Assembly: GCF_000024865.1 (NCBI RefSeq) | Contig: NC_013595.1 | Location: 10,106,001-10,170,000, forward strand | Length of the DNA stretch: 64,000 bases | Direction: 5' to 3' | Source of the DNA: Streptosporangium roseum DSM 43021 | GTDB taxonomy: Bacteria; Actinomycetota; Actinomycetes; Streptosporangiales; Streptosporangiaceae | Part shown: piece by piece, positions 24,726-33,600 of the stretch | Position numbering within the stretch: position 1 is the first letter of the stretch | Layout: each line of letters opens with the position of its first letter | Notes under the pieces: generated by a model | Databases searched by the model: none | What the model was told of the DNA's origin: nothing | The model's input: only the letters and a program-made list of their open reading frames with translations | Program-made: the position numbers and the translations under genes

Positions 24726-25778
24726 TTATTTCTCACCCCGGACCGCGCTGATCGATCTCCCGTCGAGACTTCCGGGGAGAGGGATACCGAGCTGGGCGAA
24801 GACAGTGGCCGCCACATCCACCTGGCGGGCTCCCCCGCTCCGCACTCCCTGGGCGATCCCCGGCCCGGCGGCGAGCACGAAGATGCTCCGCTCCTTCGGG
24901 GAGACGCCCCCGTGGCCCCCCTCGTCCCGGTGGCCGTGATCGGTGGTGACGATGATCGTCCATCTCTCCGCGGCGAAGGTGCGCCTGGCGCGGATGGCGC
25001 CGAACAGCCGGCCGAGGTAGCCGTCCACCGTCTCGATCGCCCGGCGGTAGGCGGGGCCGAGCACTCCCGACCGGTGGGCGACCGCGTCGGTGACCTCAAG
25101 GTGCATGAACGCGATGTCGACCTGGCTGGTGCGGAGGAGGTCGGTCATCCTGTCGATGATGAAGGCGTCCTTGTCGCCGATCTTGTATGGCTTGAGATGG
25201 CTGGTGGCGTGCCAGTCGACCAGGGCGCCGACCGCCCCGATGTCCATCAGGTAGCGCCAGCCGGTCACGGCCGCGGTGTGCAGGCTCGGCCGGATCCTCT
25301 CCAGCCGCGTGAGAAAGTCCGGATATTTCGTGAACTGACGGCCTTCAAAGGAGTTGTTGTGCACGCCGTGCTTCCCCGGCGCCACCCCGGTCAGCACGGT
25401 CGACCATCCCGGACCGCTGCTGGAGCGGACCTTCTTCAGCACCTCCAACTGGCCGGTGAGGAAGGTCCCCGCCCGCATGAGCTGCCGGAAGTGCACCGCC
25501 CTCGCGGCGAGAAGCCGGTCGCGGCGCACCCCGTCCAGCCCGACGACCAGCACCTTCGGCTGCGGCGGGACCGGGGGCGGGCTCGGCACCGGCGTCGGGA
25601 CGAGCGTCATCGACATGTAGGGGGTCGACGAGGGAGTGGACACCACCGCGACACTGGGCCGCGGCAGCGCCGGGGCGCCCGGCGCCCCCGGGGCGTGGCC
25701 GCAGCCCGACGCCAGGAGCAGGGCCAGGGCCGGCGAGGCCGTCAGGGCCCTCCGCCACGGCCGGGAACTGCGGCTCAC
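24726..25778 (-). CDS. alkaline phosphatase-superfamily lipoprotein (phosphodiesterase/nucleotide pyrophosphatase type)
   Basis: A 350-residue exported protein with a lipobox-like LLASGC (Cys26) and a Pro-rich spacer. The catalytic domain has VVGLDGVRRD with the first metal aspartate, a GPGWSTVLTG nucleophile segment and TTDHGHRDEGGHGG with the second metal site, as in type I phosphodiesterases. The likely role is hydrolysis of a phosphodiester or phosphate ester at the outer membrane face. The next gene upstream, 58 bp away, is another lipoprotein, so they may be co-transcribed. Substrate unknown. Confidence 0.88.
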   Translation of the reverse strand: MSRSSRPWRRALTASPALALLLASGCGHAPGAPGAPALPRPSVAVVSTPSSTPYMSMTLVPTPVPSPPPVPPQPKVLVVGLDGVRRDRLLAARAVHFRQLMRAGTFLTGQLEVLKKVRSSSGPGWSTVLTGVAPGKHGVHNNSFEGRQFTKYPDFLTRLERIRPSLHTAAVTGWRYLMDIGAVGALVDWHATSHLKPYKIGDKDAFIIDRMTDLLRTSQVDIAFMHLEVTDAVAHRSGVLGPAYRRAIETVDGYLGRLFGAIRARRTFAAERWTIIVTTDHGHRDEGGHGGVSPKERSIFVLAAGPGIAQGVRSGGARQVDVAATVFAQLGIPLPGSLDGRSISAVRGEK

Positions 25779-25836
25779 CTTCCGGCGGCCGGCACGCCCG
25801 GCCCGCCACGCCGTACGGCACGCATGGAGGGCACGG

Positions 25837-26640
25837 TTACGGCCGGACGTCGCCGGCGGGCGCGACCTGCCTGCCCCGGTCCCTGGCGAACGGCGCCGTG
25901 GTCGGCTTGGCCCTGTGCGGCGGGGCGATGCCCCCCAGGGCCAGTTCCTCGTAGGGGCGGCTGCTCGATCCCCAGGTCCGCGCGACCAGCTCGGCCTTGG
26001 CGATCTTGCTGGTGTCCCGGACGCTCTCGATGTTCAGGATGAACCGGCGCTTGCCGTTCGCGCGGACGTCGTCCACGAACGTGCTCCCGCCGCCGAGCAG
26101 CTTGCCGTTCTTGTCGCGCAGGAGCGCGGTGACCGCCAGGCTGCTGGCCGGCAGCCGGTACGGCGTGCCGACGTACCCGGTGATCAGGTAGCCGTCGTCC
26201 CTGCGCTCGGTCAGCACGTCGGAGACGGGGAACGGCCGGAAGGCCGAGACGATCCGGGCCGCCTGGCGCCACTGGGCCGGGCGGTACTGGATGCTCACCT
26301 GGGACGGCTTCTCCACGGCGACCACCTGGCCGGTGAAGGAGAGCGACCCGGCCGGCGGCACGGCGTCCAGCGGCTGTTCCAGCCGGACGACCTCCTTGCC
26401 CTTGGCGTCCTTGGCGATCACCGTGGCCACCACGTGCTCGCCGAAGTGCCAGGGGTTGCTGTTGACCAGCACCCCCGCCCAGTTCACCACATATCCGTCG
26501 TCTCCCTTGAGGATGGAGGAGGTCTCCTCCTTCACCGAGAGCGGCTTGAGCGAGGCGGCCTGCTCCTTCTCGGGGGATGAGGAGCATCCGGCAAGAAGGA
26601 GCAGCGCGAGAGCGCCGACGATTCGGGTGCTGTACGTCAC
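25837..26640 (-). CDS. lipoprotein of unknown function
   Basis: A 267-residue protein with a clear lipoprotein signal (hydrophobic run, LLAGC, Cys19) followed by SSSPEKEQ. The rest is predicted strand-rich with motifs such as GYVVNWAGVLVNSNPWHFGEH and TGQVVAVEKPSQVSIQYRP. This could be two similar beta domains, since both halves have a GYLITGYVG / GYVVNWAGV style opening. I do not recognise the family. It precedes the phosphodiesterase lipoprotein and follows the ABC-F gene on the same strand. Confidence 0.8.
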   Translation of the reverse strand: MTYSTRIVGALALLLLAGCSSSPEKEQAASLKPLSVKEETSSILKGDDGYVVNWAGVLVNSNPWHFGEHVVATVIAKDAKGKEVVRLEQPLDAVPPAGSLSFTGQVVAVEKPSQVSIQYRPAQWRQAARIVSAFRPFPVSDVLTERRDDGYLITGYVGTPYRLPASSLAVTALLRDKNGKLLGGGSTFVDDVRANGKRRFILNIESVRDTSKIAKAELVARTWGSSSRPYEELALGGIAPPHRAKPTTAPFARDRGRQVAPAGDVRP

Positions 26641-26703
26641 CTAGTGGTGATAACCCGCGAACGCGCCCCTCTCCAGCAGACACGCCCAGGTCGGGCGGAC
26701 TCT

Positions 26704-28314
26704 TTAACGCTGGCGCACTACCCTCGTCTCATCCCAGACCGGTTCGGGGGATTCGTATACCTTTCCATCCGAACCGAAGACGAGATAACGGTCGAAGTCG
26801 TCGGCGAACCAGCGGTCGTGGGTGACCGCGACCACGGTGCCGTCGAAGGCGTTCAGCCCCTCCTGCAGCGCTTCGGCGCTGGCCAGGTCGAGGTTGTCGG
26901 TCGGCTCGTCCAGCAGCAGCAGCGTCGTGCCGGACAGTTCGAGCAGCAGGATCTGCAGCCGCGCCTGCTGCCCGCCGGACAGCGTCTCGAACCGCTGCTC
27001 GGCGATGGTCCCGGCCAGCTCGTAGCGGGACAGCGCCTTCATCGCCTCGTTCTTCAGCCGGGCGTGCTCGGTCATGACGATCTCGCAGGGAGTCCGGCCG
27101 ACGAGCTCCGGGCGGGCGTGGGTCTGCGCGAAGTGGCCGGGGACGACCCGGGAGCCGAGCCTGGCCACGCCGGTGTGCCGGACGTCCTCACCGGCGATCA
27201 GGCGCAGGAAGTGTGACTTGCCGGAGCCGTTGGATCCCAGCACCGCGACCCGCTCGCCGTACCAGATCTCCAGGTCGAACGGCTTCATCAGGCCGGTGAG
27301 CTCCAGGCTCTCGCAGATCACCGCCCGCTTGGCGGTCCGGCCGCCCTTGAGCCGCATGCTGATGAGCTGCTCCCTGGGCGCCGCCTCCGGCGGCCCGGCC
27401 TCCTCGAACCTGCGCAGCCGGGTCTGGGCCGAGTGGTAGGCGGCGGCCATGGTGTCCATGTATTTGGCCTTCTGCTTGAGCATGAGGACCAGCCGCTTGA
27501 TCTTGGCGTGCTCCTCGTCCCAGCGCTTCTTCAGCTCGTCGAGGCGCTCGCTGCGATCCTTGCGGGCCTGGGCGTAGGTGCCGAACCCGCCACCGTGGAT
27601 CCAGATGTTGCCCGACTCGACGGTGACGATCCGGTCGGCCGCGTTGGCCAGGAGCTGCCTGTCGTGGCTGACCAGCACCACTGTCTTGGGCGTCTCGCGC
27701 AGCGCCTGCTCCAGCCAGAGCTTGCCCGGCACGTCCAGGTAGTTGTCCGGCTCGTCCAGCAGCAGCGTCTGGTCCGGCCCCCGCAGCAGTGCCTCCAGCA
27801 CCAGCCGCTTCTGCTCACCGCCCGACAACGTGTTGACCTCGCGGTATTTGCAGTCGTCGTACGGCATGCCGAGCGCGGCCATCGCGCAGGTGTCCCAGAG
27901 CACCTCGATGTCGTAGCCGCCCGCGTCGGTGTAGTCCGTGATGGCCTGCGCGTAGCGCATCTGGGCCTTCTCGTCCTCGCGCTCCATCATCACCAGCTCG
28001 GCGGCGTCCAGCCGCTCGGCCGCCTGCCGTACGCGCTGCGGGGCGACGCTGACCAGCAGGTCGTGCACCGTCCGCCCGTCGCGGATGCTGCCGATGAACT
28101 GGCGCATGATCCCCAGCCCGCCGGAGCTGGCGACACTCCCCTCGACCGGCTGCAGGTCCCCGGCGATCAGCCGCATCAACGTCGTCTTGCCCGCCCCGTT
28201 GGGCCCGACGAGCGCGGCCTTGACCCCTTCACCGATCCGGAAGGACACATCGTCCAGCAACGGCCGCCCATCCGGCAGTACGTACGTCAGATGGCCGACC
28301 TCTACGTGTCCCAC
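26704..28314 (-). CDS. ABC-F family ATPase
   Basis: A 536-residue soluble protein with two ABC domains and no membrane segment, the layout of ribosome-associated ABC-F factors. Domain 1 has GPNGAGKTT (37-45), LSGGEQKRL and LLDEPDNYLD; domain 2 has GSNGSGKS near residue 375, LSGGQQARL and LLLDEPTDNLD. The charged linker between them (around RKDRSERLDELKKRWDEEH) corresponds to the P-site tRNA interaction motif region. GTG at 28314 is the start, with AGGAAGGGAA upstream; the extra upstream frame lacks similarity. Housekeeping versus antibiotic-protection role cannot be told. Confidence 0.92.
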   Translation of the reverse strand: MGHVEVGHLTYVLPDGRPLLDDVSFRIGEGVKAALVGPNGAGKTTLMRLIAGDLQPVEGSVASSGGLGIMRQFIGSIRDGRTVHDLLVSVAPQRVRQAAERLDAAELVMMEREDEKAQMRYAQAITDYTDAGGYDIEVLWDTCAMAALGMPYDDCKYREVNTLSGGEQKRLVLEALLRGPDQTLLLDEPDNYLDVPGKLWLEQALRETPKTVVLVSHDRQLLANAADRIVTVESGNIWIHGGGFGTYAQARKDRSERLDELKKRWDEEHAKIKRLVLMLKQKAKYMDTMAAAYHSAQTRLRRFEEAGPPEAAPREQLISMRLKGGRTAKRAVICESLELTGLMKPFDLEIWYGERVAVLGSNGSGKSHFLRLIAGEDVRHTGVARLGSRVVPGHFAQTHARPELVGRTPCEIVMTEHARLKNEAMKALSRYELAGTIAEQRFETLSGGQQARLQILLLELSGTTLLLLDEPTDNLDLASAEALQEGLNAFDGTVVAVTHDRWFADDFDRYLVFGSDGKVYESPEPVWDETRVVRQR

Positions 28315-28468
28315 GACGATTCCCTTCCTAGGTCCTCGCGCAGGGTACCTGCCCACCTACCTTTTGGGCATTTCGATTTCCACCGTCCCGGCACCGTGCG
28401 TTCACACCGGACCGGAGCGTGGCCAACGAGGCACCGGGTTCGCGATCGGCCTCGGTGGCCGGGCGAGG

Positions 28469-28909
28469 TCAGATCCCTCCCACGCCTCGGAGCAGTTCGG
28501 TCTTCACCACGCCTTCGACCGCGTGACAGAGCTTGGCATCCGTCGTGAGCAGGGGAACTCCCCGGTCAAGTGCCAGCTGGGCGAAGACGGCGTCATACAT
28601 GCGCAACGTCAGCCGTACGGCCAGACCGGCAGCCCGCTCCAGATGGTCGGCACCGATCGGATGAACCGTCACACCGAGATCGTCGATAACGCGTACCGCC
28701 ATCGCGAACTCCTCCGCCGTCAGGCGGCCCGTCAGAAACCCCTTCTTCCGCAGCACTCCGGCCACCTCGATCCGGGCGAAGTCCGCTGTCTCCAACTCGA
28801 CGAGATCGTCCAGGAATGCCTCCTGAACCTCGCGGGCATGCTCGAACCCGGGCTGATCGACGAACCAGCGAAGGAAGACGCCGGTGTCAACGATGTAGGC
28901 GTCAGCCAC
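28469..28909 (-). CDS. vapC: PIN-domain ribonuclease toxin, VapC type
   Basis: A 146-residue PIN protein. Acidic residues of the RNase site are visible: Asp8 (YIVDTGVFLRW), a central Glu in FARIEVAGVL, Asp in RMYDAVFAQLAL and Asp in LLTTDAKL. It overlaps the 3' end of the upstream small gene by 8 bp in the usual antitoxin-toxin order. The RNA target is unknown. A decayed second copy of residues 57-115 lies 400 bp further on, so the locus has been duplicated. Confidence 0.9.
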   Translation of the reverse strand: MADAYIVDTGVFLRWFVDQPGFEHAREVQEAFLDDLVELETADFARIEVAGVLRKKGFLTGRLTAEEFAMAVRVIDDLGVTVHPIGADHLERAAGLAVRLTLRMYDAVFAQLALDRGVPLLTTDAKLCHAVEGVVKTELLRGVGGI

Positions 28910-29114
28910 GCGACTCGTCCCGGAGCCGGTCCAACTCCTCGTCTACCCCGGTCACCCCTCGCATCCGGTTACGGATGGCTTCCAGAGCCACCGCAGCCTT
29001 CTCCCTCCGACGGGATGACGACACGTTCTCCCTGACGAGCGCGAGCACCGGCAACACCCGGCTCTCCGGCAACTCGTCCACCAGCAGATGGAGTTCCTCA
29101 CGCATCGCGCTCAT
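28902..29114 (-). CDS. vapB: antitoxin partner of VapC
   Basis: A 70-residue highly charged helical protein starting at ATG 29114 (MSAMREELHLLVDELPESRV). No ribbon-helix-helix or AbrB signature is certain, so the family is open. The call rests on size, charge, position directly before vapC and the 8-bp overlap. A longer in-frame start upstream adds 46 residues of unlikely sequence and is not used. Confidence 0.75.
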   Translation of the reverse strand: MSAMREELHLLVDELPESRVLPVLALVRENVSSSRRREKAAVALEAIRNRMRGVTGVDEELDRLRDESRG

Positions 29115-29320
29115 AACCGCAGTGTACGACCCTGTTCCGGCCGGGCGCAGGATCACCGCTACCGGGTAGATGGCGGCCTGCGCCGCTGGAAAAGACGAAG
29201 CTCGTATCAGGTTGGTCAAACCACTGGGGTTCATGAGGGTCACAGCTTGCAAGTGGACTGACCGACCACGACATGTGCCACTGTTGATCGCGTGGGGGGA
29301 CCTGTCCTACGAGGAGGGGG

Positions 29321-29505
29321 TCATATCCTGTCGAGCGCCGGCCGGGCGAAGACGGCGTCGTACATGCGCAGCGTCAGACGTACCGCCGGACCGGCCCGTT
29401 CCAGATGGTCGGCGCCGATCGGGTGGACCGTCACGCCGAGATCGTCGACGACACGTATGGCCATCGCGAACTCCTCCACCGTCAGACGGCCCGCCAGAAG
29501 CTCCG
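29321..29505 (-). pseudogene. fragment of a second vapC copy
   Basis: The frame encodes AGRLTVEEFAMAIRVVDDLG and continues through GADHLERAGPAVRLTLRMYD to PALDRI, matching VapC residues of the intact gene nearby at almost every position, with one codon missing in the AAGLA stretch. The N-terminal part with the first catalytic Asp and the C-terminal part with TTD are gone. DNA identity is also high but many third positions differ, so the duplication is not recent or the copies came separately. Confidence 0.85.
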
Positions 29506-29709
29506 AGCAGGCCACCGGAACACCGAAGCGAACCATCCGCACCCGGTTTTGCGGAGCGTAAAAACATGCTGGGGATTCGTAACACTATGCATCTATGAGG
29601 GCGGCTCCATCCCTGCTGCTCCCACTGCGCCGCCCCCGGTCGCGGTCCGATTCCTCGAAGAACCCGGGCCGACCCTTCTCATATCCGAACCGATCATTAA
29701 GGTTGGCTC

Positions 29710-30015
29710 ATGGAATCCGACGGCTTCAGCTACAGCACCGACCAGCTGCACGGTCTGGCCGGCGGGATCCGTGATACGGCCGTCAAGCTCTTCACCGTGC
29801 ACGACCGTTTCGAAGAGGTCATGGCGTCCACGCGGGCCGCGCTCGGCGACGACGAGTTCGCTCACGCCTACTGGCAGTCGGGCGGGAGTCGGCTGGCCGC
29901 CATCGGTGAGGCCCTGGACCTGTTGAAAAAGGCGGTGGGCGCGCAGGAACCCAACGTCAGGGCGGCCTCCGCCAACTACCGGGCGAGCGATGAGGCCGGC
30001 ACCATACGCGGATGA
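29710..30015 (+). CDS. EspC/WXG100-like small protein with type VII secretion tail
   Basis: A 101-residue all-helical protein resembling type VII secretion targets of the EspC/DUF2580 kind. A YWQSGGS turn sits in the middle (54-60) between two helices, and a YxxxD motif (Tyr90 to Asp94, NYRASD) is near the C terminus, the general ESX export signal. No signal peptide. It heads a same-strand set with a YbaB-like gene and a 2213-residue gene, so it is likely the small partner of a secretion module. No ESX core genes (eccC, eccD) are in the window. Confidence 0.75.
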   Translation: MESDGFSYSTDQLHGLAGGIRDTAVKLFTVHDRFEEVMASTRAALGDDEFAHAYWQSGGSRLAAIGEALDLLKKAVGAQEPNVRAASANYRASDEAGTIRG

Positions 30016-30242
30016 TCAGAAAATGAGAGATAGACCACGGCGTGACCGCCGGAGTGCTTCCGGCTCATCTTGTCAATGAGCTGGTCAGGCGCGAGTGGCC
30101 ATGGATACCACCGTTTACGGCAATCGAAAGTTAACAAGGGTGCCACCAGGAGTTAACGTGAGGACCGTGGTGCGCTTCCAGGTGCAGACGATAATCCTGA
30201 TGTGATCGAGACAGGAGTGAATCGTCTCATGGGGGTGTCAGC

Positions 30243-30650
30243 GTGAGCATGGACGAGCCTTGGACGGTGCTCGAAAAGCTCGTCAAGGAGGTGAACCGGC
30301 AGACCGGGCAGGTTCAGGACATGCACGAGAAGGCCCGGGACATGTCCGCCTCGGCCACGTCGGAGGATGGCATGGTGACCGTCACCGTGGGGGCGCGCGG
30401 GGACGTACGCAAGATCGAATTTGATCCGCGGGTCTACCGGAAACTGTCCCCGTCGGAACTGGCCGCCTCGCTCATCGAGCAGATCGGCTTGGCCACCCGG
30501 ACGGTCTCCGGCGAGCTGAAGGAAGCCGTGCGGCCGCTCGCGCCGGCGGACCTCCCCTTCGAAGACCTGCTCGGCGAGGGCGTCGACTTCCCGTCCTTCC
30601 TGGCGCAGGCCATGTCGCCGCGTCCGAAGGGTCGCGGAGAGCGCCCATGA
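30243..30650 (+). CDS. YbaB/EbfC family nucleoid-associated protein
   Basis: A 135-residue protein with the family pattern: N-terminal helix, strands in GMVTVTVGARGDVRKIEFDP (exactly the domain core), then a helix with SPSELAASLIEQIGLATR. Family members bind DNA as tweezer-shaped dimers. In many actinobacteria paralogues are encoded beside ESX-type effectors, the setting here, and their role there is not established. It is 43 bp upstream of the giant gene on the same strand. Confidence 0.85.
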   Translation: MSMDEPWTVLEKLVKEVNRQTGQVQDMHEKARDMSASATSEDGMVTVTVGARGDVRKIEFDPRVYRKLSPSELAASLIEQIGLATRTVSGELKEAVRPLAPADLPFEDLLGEGVDFPSFLAQAMSPRPKGRGERP

Positions 30651-30693
30651 CGACGGCGCCCGCCACCTCGCCCGAGCGGCAGCACACTGTCTG

Positions 30694-33600
30694 ATGGGGC
30701 TGAATCTCGACTTCGTTCCCGACCTGGTCAGAAGCGTGGCACCGGCTCTGGCCGGAGGGGCGTTCCCCAAGGCCGACGTCGACCGGATCATGCGCGAGGC
30801 GGACGCGCTGGACCAGATCGCGGTCATGATCTCCCGGATCGAGGCCGAGGACGTCGACAGACTGCTCGCCTCCCTGCGCGGCCCCGGGTGGAAGGGGGAG
30901 GCGAAGAACGCCCTTCAGGCGGTGCTGGCGGAGCTCTCCCAGGAGGCTCCCCAAGGCGACGTCTCGGGTAAGGCGCTGCTGAAGCGGCTGGAGGACTCGA
31001 TCCGGGCGGAGGCCGCGAACCTCCGTGAGTACGGCGTGCAGATGGAGCACACCCAGTGGATGATCTACGCGTCGCTGGCGCTGCTCGCCCTCGCCATCGC
31101 GCGCCTGCTGGTGTGGATCTACGTCAACGGCCCGGGCGTCCTCGCCGCGATCTACGAGCGGACCCTGCTCACGAAGATGTCGATCGACGAGCTGAAGCGC
31201 CAGATGCTCGCCAACATGCGGAGGTTCGCCGCAATCATGGGCGGCCTGGACCTCGCCGTGCAGACCGCGCAGAAAGATTGGGGGCACCGGGAGCACTATG
31301 ACGTCGGCTCGCTCCTGCTGTCCACGGGCAGCGGCGCCCTCACCGGCGCGGTGTTCACCGGGATGGACTTCGGCCTCAGCCGCCTGCTCGCGCGGGAAGT
31401 GCGATACGTCGCGTCGAGCGCCGAGCTGGCCCTGCGGGAGAAGGTGGCCGCGTTCGGCCAGGCCCTGTACGGGCGCGCCCTGATGGGCGGCGTCGCGGGC
31501 ACCGTGGGCAGTGCTCCCGGGCTCGCGATGAGCGGCCAGCTCGATTCGTCCCATCTGTTCTACAGCTTCGTCTCCGGAGTCGTGGGAGGCCTCGACGTCC
31601 CGGCCGGCGCACGCGTCTCCTATCACCCGATGGCCGCCGTCGCCGAACTCGGCGGGTCCCCCGCCGGGGACCGGTCCGGCTCGTACGGCACGCCGTCCCC
31701 CGGCAGCGGCGGCCCCTCCGCCTTCCCGCACACCGGCGAGGCGGTACGCCCCGCGGATCCGGCGCCCAGCGCTCATCAGACATCGCACACGACGCCGGCC
31801 GGGCACGGGGCCGTCATCCAGCCGTCGCACACGACGCTGGCCGGCGTCACGGACCCGTCTCCCGTTCAGATGAACCATGCCGGGCCCGCCCCGGACGGCG
31901 GCCGCCCGGAGTCCGCGAGCACGGTGACGCGGCATGCCCCACCGGCCGAGTCGCGGCCCGATCCGGTGCGCATCGACGCCGGCACCGTGGTTTACCCGGC
32001 CGGCACGCCCACCCCGGCACCCCGAGGCGACGGCGGCCCGGGAAGGAGTGGCTCCGGGGAAGGGGAGGGTTCCGGAGGGAGGCCCAACGGCTCCGGCGAC
32101 CGGCCGGCCGGTACGGGACAGACGATCGTGGGCGAGGTCGTGCGGCGCCAGGATTCGCCGCCGCCCGCCGCTCCCGGTGACACGGCGCACGGCACCGCCA
32201 CGTCCCCCAGACAGCCGAACGAGGTGGACCTCCCGGGCGACCGGACCGGAGAAGCCACCGCCGCGACCCCCAGACAGCCGAACGAGGTGGACCTCCCGGG
32301 CGACCGGACCGGAGAAGCCACCGCCGCGCCGCACCAGGCCGCCGCTCCGGTCCGTCCGGCTCCCCCGCTGCTGCACCCCTCGGTGCCACCGGTGCCCCAT
32401 GACGACCAGACCCAGACGGACACCGCTGCTGTGGCGGATCGGTCCGCTCCGGGCTCCGGGGACGGGCAGAGGGAAACGCCAGGCGCTCCGCAGAGCCCGC
32501 CACACGGTCCCGGACGCACCGGCATCTCACCCGCCCCGCGCCCGAGCATCGATGAGCTCATCAACCAGGGCCAGGGCAACGCGGTCCAGCTGATCACGCC
32601 GGAGAGACCACCCGTCCGTTCCGTTCCCACCGGTGACCTTCCTTCCGCCCGGCAGGAGCGGCCCTCCGGCGATCCCGTGCCCACAACAGGGAATTCCGGG
32701 AGGCCGGGTGTCGTGGCGACGGTTCCGCCGGCCCAGCCGCCCACGATCAATCCGCCCCGATACGTTGAGATCGGCGCCGTCGGAGAGACAGCGCTGCATG
32801 AGGTCCGGATCCCGGCGGATCCCGCAGACGCGGCGCAGAAGTGGGTGGACGGCATTCCGGGCGATCTCAGCCCTGAGATCCGCACCAAGATCAAGACGTG
32901 GCTCGCCGACCAGCTGTCCAACGCCGATCGGGAGAAGTGGACCGATCTGCTGCAGAGGGGTGCGGCGCTGAGCGTCGGCGACGATGTGGTGTATCTGAAG
33001 CCGGCGATGCGCGACTTCTCCCCCGCCCAGACGCCGGACGGCCCGCGCCCCTATCCCGTCTCCTTCGGCGGTGACGGCGTGGAGAGCAGAGGGTCCGTAA
33101 GCCGCAATTCAACACGGACCACCGGCGTCGCGAAGATGTGGGACACCACGGATGAGGTGGAGGCACTCGCACTGCCCGGCGTAGGGGTCAGGCATTCGTC
33201 CCGCGCGAGCGACACGAGGAGCGTCGATGTCATGAGCGGCCGCAAGCAGGTCGCCTACCAGCACGACTTCTTCGACGCCGGGCTGTCGTTCGGGATCTAC
33301 CGGAACGGATCGGAGATACCGTACGGCGCCGGCGTTCCCGACCTGTCCGTGGTCGTGCCCTTCCCCTCCGACTTCCGCCGCACGGGGCAGCTCACCGGCA
33401 ACGACGGGCCGCCGGCTCTCCCCCGGCACGAGGTCCCGCCCGCTGCGGCCCGGAGAATACCGGACCACGGCGTTCTCGTCACCGCGGTGGACACCAGGCC
33501 GTTGGCGCTGGAGGTGCAGCGCCGGCTGGTGGAGGCGGGCGTGCCGTCGCACCAGGTCGTCAAGATCGTCGATCACCTCATGTCCACCGCGCACAGCGAG

